NCBI RefSeq assembly: GCF_014137865.1
Contig: NZ_JACGWU010000001.1
Coordinates: 682,001 to 746,000 of the forward strand
Source: Alpinimonas psychrophila
GTDB taxonomy: Bacteria; Actinomycetota; Actinomycetes; Actinomycetales; Microbacteriaceae
Length of the DNA: 64,000 nt
Direction: 5' to 3'
Below the pieces are notes generated by a model, which saw nothing but the letters and a program-made list of their open reading frames with translations, was not told the DNA's origin and made no database searches. This document shows, piece after piece, positions 44,838-52,132 of this stretch. A program made the position numbers and the translations under genes. Numbering within the stretch: the first letter of the stretch is position 1; every line of letters begins with the position of its first letter.

Positions 44838-45848
44838 ATGGCACACATTGAATTGAACCAGTCCGTCGGAGCTTCATTTTCGCGGATTTATGCTCTCGGC
44901 GCTGCCCGGGGCGACATCACCGTGACCAACGATGACATTGCCGGACCAATTGACTCCACGGATGAATGGATCCGCCAGCGCACCGGAATTATTACCCGAA
45001 TGCGCGCTTCCAAAGACGTTACAGCTGCCGATCTTGCCACGGCCGCCGCCAAGGAAGCGATTGCCAAGGCCGGAATCGATCCCAATCAAATAGACGCTGT
45101 CCTCATTTCGACCATCAGTAACACTGTTCAAACCCCCTCGATGGCGGCACTCGTGGCCGACCGTGTTGGGGCCAACCCCGCTGCCGCTTACGATATTTCT
45201 GCTGCTTGCGCAGGCTACACATACGGTATCGCTCAAGCGGACTCTTTCATCCGTTCCGGCCTGGCCCACTATGTTCTCGTCATTGGTGCAGAAAAGCTCA
45301 GCGACTACGCCAAGCCCACCGACCGCTCCATTTCGTTCCTGCTCGGTGATGGTGCCGGCGCTGCCGTCGTCGGTCCGAGCGAATTTCCGGGGATCTCCCC
45401 CACTGTGTGGGGGTCGGATGGCAGCAAGTGGGACGCCGTCGGCATGGACCACACGCTGGCCGAATACCGTGATGGTAAGGGCGAGGTCGACTGGCCAATG
45501 TTGCGCCAGGAGGGGCAAACCGTCTTTCGTTGGGCTGTCTGGGACATGGCAAAAGTGGCACAACTCGCTCTGGAGAAGGCAGGCATCACCAGCGATCAAC
45601 TCGCCGCCTTTATCCCCCACCAGGCAAACATGCGAATTATCGATGAGTTTGCTAAGCAACTCAAACTTCCCGAATCCGTCGTTATCGCCCGCGACATTGC
45701 CACCACAGGGAACACCTCGGCAGCCTCGATCCCCTTGGCCACGCACAAGCTCCTCACCGAGCATCCTGAACTGAGCGGTGGGCTTGCTCTACAAATTGGT
45801 TTTGGTGCAGGTCTCGTCTTTGGTGCCCAAGTAGTCGTACTACCTTAG
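44838..45848 (+). CDS. fabH: Beta-ketoacyl-ACP synthase III
   Basis: Starts fatty acid synthesis by condensing an acyl-CoA with malonyl-ACP. 336 residues. Catalytic triad Cys124 (SAACAGYTYG), His261 (IPHQANMR) and Asn292 (TTGNTSAAS). AAAGGA precedes the ATG, 26 bases after fabD. Actinobacterial FabH enzymes often take branched starters; that cannot be judged here. Confidence 0.96.
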   Translation: MAHIELNQSVGASFSRIYALGAARGDITVTNDDIAGPIDSTDEWIRQRTGIITRMRASKDVTAADLATAAAKEAIAKAGIDPNQIDAVLISTISNTVQTPSMAALVADRVGANPAAAYDISAACAGYTYGIAQADSFIRSGLAHYVLVIGAEKLSDYAKPTDRSISFLLGDGAGAAVVGPSEFPGISPTVWGSDGSKWDAVGMDHTLAEYRDGKGEVDWPMLRQEGQTVFRWAVWDMAKVAQLALEKAGITSDQLAAFIPHQANMRIIDEFAKQLKLPESVVIARDIATTGNTSAASIPLATHKLLTEHPELSGGLALQIGFGAGLVFGAQVVVLP

Positions 45849-45867
45849 GGCCTCATCAAATACCTTT

Positions 45868-45893
45868 CCGAGGCTGAGTAAACTAGGCCTCGG
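45868..45893 (+). promoter_or_regulatory. Inverted repeat with -10 candidate between fabH and acpP
   Basis: CCGAGGC (45868-45874) and GCCTCGG (45887-45893) form a perfect 7-bp inverted repeat. The 12-base centre holds TAAACT (45879-45884), a good -10. It may be an internal acpP promoter with operator arms or an RNA hairpin that adjusts acpP level; no T-run follows. Confidence 0.4.
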
Positions 45894-45926
45894 TCACATA
45901 AACACCCATCAACAAGGAGATTAAAA

Positions 45927-46175
45927 ATGGCACTGTCCACAGAAGAGGTACTTGCAGGTCTTGCCGAGCTCGTCAATGACGAAACCGGAATTGCGACCGA
46001 CACAGTTGAGCTGGACAAGTCGTTCACAGACGACCTCGACATCGACTCGATCTCGATGATGACAATCGTCGTGAACGCTGAAGAGAAGTTCGACGTAAAG
46101 ATCCCCGACGAAGAGGTAAAGAACCTCAAGACTGTCGGCGATGCTGTTGCTTTCATCACGGCTGCGTCAGCCTAA
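45927..46175 (+). CDS. acpP: Acyl carrier protein
   Basis: Carries growing acyl chains on 4'-phosphopantetheine. 82 residues, acidic. The prosthetic group attaches to Ser41 in DLDIDSIS (the more usual residue after Ser is Leu). AAGGAG lies eight bases before the ATG. Third gene of the fab operon; octanoyl-ACP is also the LipB substrate. Confidence 0.97.
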   Translation: MALSTEEVLAGLAELVNDETGIATDTVELDKSFTDDLDIDSISMMTIVVNAEEKFDVKIPDEEVKNLKTVGDAVAFITAASA

Positions 46176-46263
46176 GGACTCCTGACCGGGGGCCGATGTG
46201 TCGCGCCTTCACTCATCACCCCCGATCACATTCCATTCGTCACCTCTACAGAAAGACCTCCCC

Positions 46264-47505
46264 ATGAGCTCCAAGAGAATTGTCGTCACCGGCATCGGTG
46301 CCACCTCCCCTCTCGCAGGAACCGCCCCCGAAACGTGGGCCGCGCTCCTTGCCGGTAAGTCAGGTACATCCACTCTGGAGCAGGAATGGGTTGAGCGTCT
46401 TGAGCTTCCCGTTAAGTTTGCAGCCCAGGCTGCCGTACCGGCCGTCGAGATTCTTCAGCGCATCGAAACAAAGCGCCTCGACCCGTCGAGTCAGTTCGCC
46501 CTAATTGCAGGGCGAGAGGCCTGGGCTGACGCTGGTAGCCCCGAAGTCGACCCCGGCCGTTTAGCCGTTGACTGGGCCACCGGGATCGGTGGCGTATGGA
46601 CTCTTCTCGACGCATGGGACACCTTGCGCGAAAAGGGGCCGCGACGCGTCCTGCCAATGACTGTTCCAATGCTCATGCCCAACGGCCCGGCCGCTGCCAT
46701 TGGCATGGACCTTCATGCGCGAGCTGGTGTTCGCACTGTTGTCTCTGCCTGCGCTTCCAGCACCGAGGCGATCGCGAATGCGTACGATCACCTGATGGCT
46801 GGTTACGCCGACGTCATCGTCACCGGTGGTTCCGAGGCCGCAATCCACCCCATGCCCATTGCATCGTTTGCCGCAATGCAGGCTCTCTCCAAGCGAAACG
46901 ATGACCCAGCGACCGCTTCACGTCCCTATGACGTCACGCGTGATGGTTTTGTTCTGGGCGAAGGTGCCGCCGCCCTTGTGCTAGAAACTGAGGAGCACGC
47001 GCTGGCACGTGGTGCCAAAATTTACGCGGAGGTCGTCGGTGGTTCTGTGACGTCCGATGCGTACCACATCACTGCCCCTGACCCCTCAGGGTCAGCCGCT
47101 GCTCGAGCCATGCTGTCAGCACTTGACCAGGCCGATGCCTCGATAAGCGACGTCATTCACATCAATGCCCATGCAACGTCGACTCCCGTTGGTGACATTG
47201 CTGAGTACAACGCTCTTCGCCGTGTATTTGGCGACCACCTGGATAACATTGCCGTCTCGGCGACAAAGGCCTCCACCGGCCACCTTCTTGGTGGTGCAGG
47301 GGCAATCGAAGCAATGTTCACAGTATTGGCCCTGCACAACCGTCTGGCACCCCCCACGATCAACCTCACGAGTCAAGACCCCGAGATACCTCTTGACGTT
47401 GTCACGAGCCCTCGTGCGTTGCCAGCAGGCGATTTGCTTGCCATCAGCAACTCCTTCGGCTTCGGTGGCCACAACGCCGTCGTAGCCTTTCGTAGCTACA
47501 ACTAG
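46264..47505 (+). CDS. fabF: Beta-ketoacyl-ACP synthase II
   Basis: Elongating condensing enzyme. 413 residues from the ATG at 46264 (MSSKRIVVTG), preceded by AGAAAG; the longer frame to 46198 is unsupported. Catalytic Cys163 (SACASST), His303 (NAHATSTPVGD) and His340 (KASTGHLLG). Last gene of the fab operon. Its TAG stop shares CTAG with the convergent DUF3145 stop. Confidence 0.96.
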   Translation: MSSKRIVVTGIGATSPLAGTAPETWAALLAGKSGTSTLEQEWVERLELPVKFAAQAAVPAVEILQRIETKRLDPSSQFALIAGREAWADAGSPEVDPGRLAVDWATGIGGVWTLLDAWDTLREKGPRRVLPMTVPMLMPNGPAAAIGMDLHARAGVRTVVSACASSTEAIANAYDHLMAGYADVIVTGGSEAAIHPMPIASFAAMQALSKRNDDPATASRPYDVTRDGFVLGEGAAALVLETEEHALARGAKIYAEVVGGSVTSDAYHITAPDPSGSAAARAMLSALDQADASISDVIHINAHATSTPVGDIAEYNALRRVFGDHLDNIAVSATKASTGHLLGGAGAIEAMFTVLALHNRLAPPTINLTSQDPEIPLDVVTSPRALPAGDLLAISNSFGFGGHNAVVAFRSYN

Positions 47506-48014
47506 CCCACGTGATGCAACCATGTCACGGTTGCATCATCACTTGCTTGTCGAAAGGCGTCGAGCTCGGCATCCCAAGGTTCCCCTAGAATCTGGGATAT
47601 TTCCGCAAGGAGGGCGCTGGCATTTGGCCCTGCGCTTTCCATCGCCACGCGCAGTCGGTTCTCACTGATTACCATGTTGCCAACGGCGTCGGTTTGAGAA
47701 TGGAAAATGCCGAGGGCCGGCGTATGGCACCAGCGCCCTCCGTCGCCACCGTGGGAAACGTCTTCGGTGACTTCGTAGCGAAGATGGGTCCAACCCCGCA
47801 ATGCTGACGCGATAGCCGCTCCAGAGCCCGCAGGGCCCTGCCAGTAATATTCGGCGCGCTGTGTGCCCGTAAGGATGGCCTGTGGTCGCCAAGTGAACGT
47901 TACCCCCCTGCCCAAGACACGACTAACAGCCCACTCAACGTGTGGGCTTAACGCTCGTGGAGCAGAGTGTACAAAAATTACACCCGTCGACACTGCCGTC
48001 ATCTCATCATCCAT
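47502..48014 (-). CDS. DUF3145 protein
   Basis: Conserved actinobacterial protein of 170 residues commonly located after fabF; function unknown. Typical motifs include GVIFVHSAPRALSPHVEWA near the N-terminus and YYWQGPAGSGA, with LRYEVTEDVS and a C-terminal LGEPWDAELDAFR. Soluble. Starts at ATG 48014 or 48002; AAAGAG is close to the first. A GATAAT hexamer at 48085-48080 could be its -10. Confidence 0.9.
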   Translation of the reverse strand: MDDEMTAVSTGVIFVHSAPRALSPHVEWAVSRVLGRGVTFTWRPQAILTGTQRAEYYWQGPAGSGAAIASALRGWTHLRYEVTEDVSHGGDGGRWCHTPALGIFHSQTDAVGNMVISENRLRVAMESAGPNASALLAEISQILGEPWDAELDAFRQASDDATVTWLHHVG

Positions 48015-48092
48015 TTCTCTTTAGGTGCGTCTTCCCCAACGACCTCAAATGGATGTGCAGTGCAATGATCGACTATTCGATTATCACAACAG

Positions 48093-48119
48093 TGTGCCAT
48101 ACGCATGCAAAATGGCACA
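48093..48119. promoter_or_regulatory. 27-bp inverted repeat between DUF3145 and PadR genes
   Basis: TGTGCCAT (48093-48100) and ATGGCACA (48112-48119), perfect 8-bp arms with an 11-base centre that contains GCATGC. It lies where the -35 of the DUF3145 promoter would be and about 60 bases before the PadR start. It resembles a dimeric regulator site. Confidence 0.5.
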
Positions 48120-48167
48120 ATGTCACCCAAGTGAGTCCAGCAAACTCTCAGCACGCACACTACTGAG

Positions 48168-48179
48168 TAGAGTGTTTCT
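48168..48179 (+). promoter_or_regulatory. Leaderless -10 element for the PadR gene
   Basis: TAGAGT (48168-48173), six bases, then ATG at 48180. ACACT and AGTGT (48158-48176 region) flank it as short inverted arms, which might allow self-repression. Confidence 0.5.
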
Positions 48180-48773
48180 ATGGCGGTGAGAGAAGCCCTC
48201 CTGGGCATCCTGACGCTGGGGCCGGCTTACGGCCTCCAGCTCCATTCTGAGCTGTGCGAACGCGCGCCCCATCGGTTACGCACAAACGTCGGTCAGATCT
48301 ATGGAACCCTCGACAGGCTGGTCGTGGCCGGACTCGTGCAACGTGAAGGAGAAACGGCTGACGGTTTACCCCTTTATGCACTGACCCCTTCGGGCAATCA
48401 GACCGCTGTGGACTGGTTATCAGGCGCCACCCTCGTCAGCGCAACCGACTGGTCCGAGCTGCTTGACCGGATTCTGATTGCGCGCTCGCTCGACGACAGC
48501 TTCATGGAATCTCTCGTCGGTGCCTATGAAGTGCTCCTCACCTGCGACACCGGCGAACCGGCTCCCACTGGTACTGGACATTCAACCCTCTTGGCGGCCG
48601 CGAACGCAAGATTCCAGGATGCCGCTCTCGCGTGGCTCGGAGACGTCCGAAGGGACATGAGTAGCCGTTACGGACTCTACGACGGGAATTCCGCTGGTCC
48701 TTCTCTAGCGGCTCATGGTTATAGCGCAGCACGCCCCAAACGTGGCCGGCCAAGCGTTCCGCTCAACAAATAG
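48180..48773 (+). CDS. PadR-family transcriptional regulator
   Basis: 197 residues. The N-terminal winged helix-turn-helix (LLGILTLGPAYGLQLHSELCER, split by a glycine turn, then NVGQIYGTLDRLVVAGLV) occupies about residues 5-75 and is typical of PadR. The C-terminal helical part (about 95-165) would dimerise; a basic tail (RPKRGRPS) ends it. Target genes are unknown; the inverted repeat at 48093-48119 is the nearest candidate site. Confidence 0.9.
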   Translation: MAVREALLGILTLGPAYGLQLHSELCERAPHRLRTNVGQIYGTLDRLVVAGLVQREGETADGLPLYALTPSGNQTAVDWLSGATLVSATDWSELLDRILIARSLDDSFMESLVGAYEVLLTCDTGEPAPTGTGHSTLLAAANARFQDAALAWLGDVRRDMSSRYGLYDGNSAGPSLAAHGYSAARPKRGRPSVPLNK

Positions 48774-48817
48774 CGACCAGAGGCACGAGCGCCTGCAGGG
48801 CTTATTGCGGGAGGGCT

Positions 48818-49675
48818 TTAGTGGAGTAGTTCTCCGGACTTATTGAGAACGTTTTTTTCACCGGCCATCACGGCAAAAGGGAAACGATTCTGAGCGGGAG
48901 GCATGGGGCAGTTGAAGTTATAGCTGAAGGCGCAGGGCGGAAGATAGGCGCGGTTGAAATCCAACGTGATTGTGCCGTCAACGTTTGGGGCAACCATCAA
49001 GAAACGACCCACACTATAAGAAGTCTCGCCGCTCGTGGCATCGGAGAAGACGATCATCAGAGCACGCCCCTCTTTGAACCCCGCGGGATTGTATTCAACT
49101 CCATCAAAGGTAAACCGGATGTCACCAGGAATGACCTTGTCCCGGGCAACGCCATCATCTTTCAGATGACTGACGCCGAGGGATCGACCGCCTTCAACAG
49201 GCGTAAATGACCCCGTGATCACCCAGTCGGGGTTGTAGGCAAAAGAATCAATCCCGCCAAAGTTTTGAAGATCTTCGCTGTTGGCATCCCAAATTCGCAA
49301 GGCATACTTGCCGTCCTCCCCGCGAATAACGGTGCCCGTTTTGCCATCGGCAAACAGTATCGAAGACGGCGTCTGGGAGTCACGTCCAAAAACATTGACG
49401 ATCCCGTCGACAGTCTCTCCGTCAACAGCAATGCAATCCTCCAAGGTCGCCGTTAGCTCAATTCCGAGCTCGCTAGCGCCTCGCGCTGCCCAGAGCCCCG
49501 GAACGCCCCAAACACTCTCTTTTTCTCCAGGGACGCCATAGAACCATTGCGTGTTGATCAGTGCAAGGCTTCCTTGCGGTAGCAAGGACATTTCGTGGCG
49601 GCGAGCCCGAAAAATCGCGTATGTTTCTTCAGGGCTGGGTAAAGCAGGAGGCGTGTTTAAGGTTTCATCGGTCAC
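48818..49675 (-). CDS. DUF1684 protein
   Basis: 285-residue soluble protein of unknown function. The family signature is at the C-terminus: DFNRAYLPPCAFSYNFNCP, followed by PPAQNRFPFAVMAGEK. The N-terminal half is beta-rich with WFYGVPGEKESVWGVPG. Start GTG at 49675 has no ribosome binding site but TACAAT ends six bases upstream, at the 3' end of the tRNA-Met gene. Confidence 0.9.
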   Translation of the reverse strand: MTDETLNTPPALPSPEETYAIFRARRHEMSLLPQGSLALINTQWFYGVPGEKESVWGVPGLWAARGASELGIELTATLEDCIAVDGETVDGIVNVFGRDSQTPSSILFADGKTGTVIRGEDGKYALRIWDANSEDLQNFGGIDSFAYNPDWVITGSFTPVEGGRSLGVSHLKDDGVARDKVIPGDIRFTFDGVEYNPAGFKEGRALMIVFSDATSGETSYSVGRFLMVAPNVDGTITLDFNRAYLPPCAFSYNFNCPMPPAQNRFPFAVMAGEKNVLNKSGELLH

Positions 49676-49687
49676 AACTTAATTGTA
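49676..49687 (-). promoter_or_regulatory. Leaderless -10 of the DUF1684 gene overlapping the tRNA-Met 3' end
   Basis: TACAAT (49687-49682, minus strand), six bases, then GTG. Its first two bases are the last acceptor base and the discriminator of tRNA-Met. Confidence 0.5.
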
Positions 49688-49759
49688 GGGCGGACGGGAC
49701 TTGAACCCGTGACCGGACGATTATGAGTCGTGTGCTCTAACCAGCTGAGCTACCGCCCC
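49686..49759 (-). tRNA. tRNA-Met (anticodon CAT), probably elongator
   Basis: 74 bases. Acceptor GGGGCGG pairs with CCGCCCT (G1-T72 wobble), D arm GCTC/GAGC, anticodon loop CTCATAA, T stem ACGGG/CCCGT, discriminator A, no encoded CCA. The first anticodon-stem pair is C-C. It lacks initiator features, so an elongator Met tRNA is likely; a CAT-anticodon isoleucine tRNA modified by TilS cannot be fully excluded. Confidence 0.88.
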
Positions 49760-49785
49760 TTACAAAGAGAGTCTATTGGTGCGGG

Positions 49786-51030
49786 TCAACCCTCTGTGCT
49801 CTCAGGATCGGGGTCAACGACAGTTTCCCCTCGGTAAAGCGCCTCAAATGTATCAAGGGTCCGAGTGATGTCGTGTCCACGAATATATCGAAGGGAGTTG
49901 TTTTTTAGTCGGTCCCGTTCATCTTTATTCATGGTGAGAACCCGCTCCAGCTTCTCGGCCATTCCGTCAACATCACCGGGGGCAAAAAGGAACCCATTCT
50001 CGCCATCGTGAATGAGATGGGGTAACGCCATAGCGTTGGCGCCCACGATGGGCAACCCTGACGCCATCGCTTCCATCGTCGCAATCGACTGAAGCTCCGC
50101 AATGGACGGCATGGCAAAAACCTTTGAACCCGACAACGTGACTTTCAACTGCTCGTCAGTGACGTATCCCGCGAATTTGACGCGATCTTTGATTCCCAGC
50201 ACGCCTGCCAAGTTCTTAAGATTGTTCAGCTGGTCACCACCGCCCACAATTTCTAGGGTTGCCTGAAGCTCAGCAGGAAGTTTAGCGAATGCCTTCAGGA
50301 GCACATCAATCTTCTTTTCCCCCGTTATTCTCCCAACGAAAAGAATCTTGTTAGGCACATCGGCGGAGAAATTTGGCTTATACCGGTGGGCGTCGATACC
50401 GCAAGAAATTGCATGCACGTCCGAGAGGTCCGTGTATTCCTCAAGGAAATCAGCCGCACGACGTGTCGGGGTGGTCACTGCCTCGGCGCGGCCAAACGTG
50501 CGACTCGCAGCCTTCCATGCCGTTCGAATGGCAGCAGTTTGAAATGCCTCGGGGAGCAACGTGAACTCCAGCAGGTTCTCGGGCATGAAATGATTCGTCC
50601 CGATGATGCGGATCCCGCGCTTCTGAGCCTCTGAAGAAAGTGCGCCACCGACGATAATGTGGGACTGAAAATGGACCACGTCAGGCTTGACCTCGTCCAG
50701 AATGCGCCTGGCATTGGCGCGAACTTGCCACGGGAGAGCAAAGCGCAACCAGTCGTGCGGGTACCAACGCCAACTCTTGAGCCGGTGCACGGTCATGGGT
50801 TGCGATTCGTGAACCTCTGTCCACGTGCCGAATTTTCGTCCCGCGGCGGGGGCGACAACATGAACGTTGTGGCCGCGCTCCACCAAACCCGCCGCAAGGC
50901 GTTCCGCAAATTTCGCGGCCCCGTTGACGTCGGGACCAAAAGTGTCACAGCCGATCAGGACGGTGAGGGGTCGTCGTGGTGCGGGGGTCTTGTCTCGCCC
51001 TCCCGTGGGAGTGACAGAAGCCTTGGACAC
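49786..51030 (-). CDS. GT4-type glycosyltransferase
   Basis: 414-residue GT-B fold glycosyltransferase. N-terminal Rossmann part with IGCDTFGPDVNGAAKFAERL near residue 26 and VVHFQSH; C-terminal donor-binding part with ILFVGRITGEKKIDVLLKAF and AELQSIATMEAMASGLPIV. It resembles actinobacterial mannosyltransferases of the PimB/MgtA kind acting on lipids, but the acceptor cannot be assigned. GTG at 51030 follows AAAGGA, which can be hidden in a hairpin (51036-51053). Confidence 0.9.
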   Translation of the reverse strand: MSKASVTPTGGRDKTPAPRRPLTVLIGCDTFGPDVNGAAKFAERLAAGLVERGHNVHVVAPAAGRKFGTWTEVHESQPMTVHRLKSWRWYPHDWLRFALPWQVRANARRILDEVKPDVVHFQSHIIVGGALSSEAQKRGIRIIGTNHFMPENLLEFTLLPEAFQTAAIRTAWKAASRTFGRAEAVTTPTRRAADFLEEYTDLSDVHAISCGIDAHRYKPNFSADVPNKILFVGRITGEKKIDVLLKAFAKLPAELQATLEIVGGGDQLNNLKNLAGVLGIKDRVKFAGYVTDEQLKVTLSGSKVFAMPSIAELQSIATMEAMASGLPIVGANAMALPHLIHDGENGFLFAPGDVDGMAEKLERVLTMNKDERDRLKNNSLRYIRGHDITRTLDTFEALYRGETVVDPDPESTEG

Positions 51031-51097
51031 GCAAATCCTTTGTTTGGAAAGGACGTTATCGCCCCGGTCACAACCAGCTTCGGCTGAGATAATTCTA
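51031..51097 (-). promoter_or_regulatory. Glycosyltransferase leader: -10 on the upstream stop and a hairpin hiding the ribosome binding site
   Basis: TAGAAT (51097-51092, minus strand) begins with the TAG stop of the transporter gene. About 50 bases of leader follow, holding CAGC-CGAA-GCTG near its 5' end and a perfect TCCTTT-N6-AAAGGA hairpin (51053-51036) whose 3' arm is the ribosome binding site of the GTG at 51030. Confidence 0.45.
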
Positions 51098-52090
51098 TTT
51101 TACGGAAGAACCACGACGAGTGCGTGCCTTGACCGAGGATTTGAGATCCTGAGTCACTTCGGCAATTTCGTGGGCCGTATGGGGATGATACTTTGCGAGC
51201 ATGAAAACTCCCACAACAGCGATAGCCCCCGCTCCAATGAACGAAAGAATCGCCCAGCCCGGAGCTTGGGAAGCCTCATCCAAGATCACGATACCGATCG
51301 TGACGGCAACGATCGGATCAATGACCGTTAGCCCGGCGATTACGAGATCGGGCGGACCTGAGGAGTAGGCGTTCTGAACGAAAAGGGCCCCCAGAACGGC
51401 CGCCAAAAGCAAAGCCAGGACACAGGCCCACGTCAGCCAGTCTGTTGCCCCACTAAACACACGGGTGATCACGACTTTCGCCAGTGTCGCGACGAAACCG
51501 TAGAGGACCCCGGCGCCAACGATATAAAAAAGCGCCGAGGCCCGCTTTCGGAAAATCCAAAAGACGACAGCAAAAACAACCAGAACCACGGCAAGAATTG
51601 TCAGAATTTCCAGCAAATCAGCCGCACTGATCGGGGTGTTAACGGCTGTGAACGCAGCGATTGCAACGAAAATGCCGATTCCCCCCACGCACAAGGTGAC
51701 AGCCAACTTTGACATTGCATTCAAGTGCGTTTTGCTCACGCGGGAATTGATGACCGAGGTCAACACGAGCGCCACCGCCCCGATCGGCTGCACCACGATG
51801 AGGGGTGAAAATCCGAGACTCACAAGTTGGAAGACGATGGCAAAACCTAAAAGTACCGAGCCGAAGACCCAGGAAGGACGCCTAAAAAGCAGAAGAAGCT
51901 GGCGGAGATTGAGACTGGCGTTCTCGGCATTCTTGGCATTGTTTTCACCGACTTTGCCCACTCCGCGGTGCTGCATTTGAGCGCCGATGGACATAAACAC
52001 AGCCCCCACCAGAGCAAAGGGAATACCGATTAATTGCTTCGGATCGAAAGCAATCGCCGCCGTGAGCTGCGACAAATCATCCATGGGCAT
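51095..52090 (-). CDS. DMT-superfamily transporter
   Basis: Integral membrane protein of 331 residues from the ATG at 52090, with about nine or ten hydrophobic segments from residue 18 to 290 and a short charged cytoplasmic tail. The two-halved layout and PLIVVQPIGAVALVLTSV/DLVIAGLTVIDPIVAVTIG repeats fit the drug/metabolite (EamA, NIPA-like) group; substrate unknown. The start is set by TAGCCT seven bases upstream; the frame continues to 52303 antisense to def and is rejected there. Confidence 0.88.
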   Translation of the reverse strand: MPMDDLSQLTAAIAFDPKQLIGIPFALVGAVFMSIGAQMQHRGVGKVGENNAKNAENASLNLRQLLLLFRRPSWVFGSVLLGFAIVFQLVSLGFSPLIVVQPIGAVALVLTSVINSRVSKTHLNAMSKLAVTLCVGGIGIFVAIAAFTAVNTPISAADLLEILTILAVVLVVFAVVFWIFRKRASALFYIVGAGVLYGFVATLAKVVITRVFSGATDWLTWACVLALLLAAVLGALFVQNAYSSGPPDLVIAGLTVIDPIVAVTIGIVILDEASQAPGWAILSFIGAGAIAVVGVFMLAKYHPHTAHEIAEVTQDLKSSVKARTRRGSSVK

Positions 52091-52132
52091 AGTTGAGAGG
52101 CTACCGTGACAATGGAGCAATAAGCTGGAGGC
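52091..52132. promoter_or_regulatory. Divergent leaderless promoters of the DMT transporter and def
   Basis: Minus strand: TAGCCT (52103-52098), seven bases, ATG at 52090. Plus strand: TAAGCT (52121-52126), six bases, ATG at 52133. With 17-base spacing each -10 sits exactly where the other promoter's -35 would be, and neither has a TTGACA-like -35. GGAGG lies only one base before the def ATG, too close for normal use. Confidence 0.5.

Noticed and set aside
44874-45764. Open frame of 296 codons on the minus strand inside fabH
   Set aside because: Antisense shadow of fabH, which carries a complete Cys-His-Asn triad and ribosome binding site.
49686-49759. Initiator tRNA-Met
   Set aside because: No C1-A72 type mismatch and no run of three G-C pairs in the anticodon stem.
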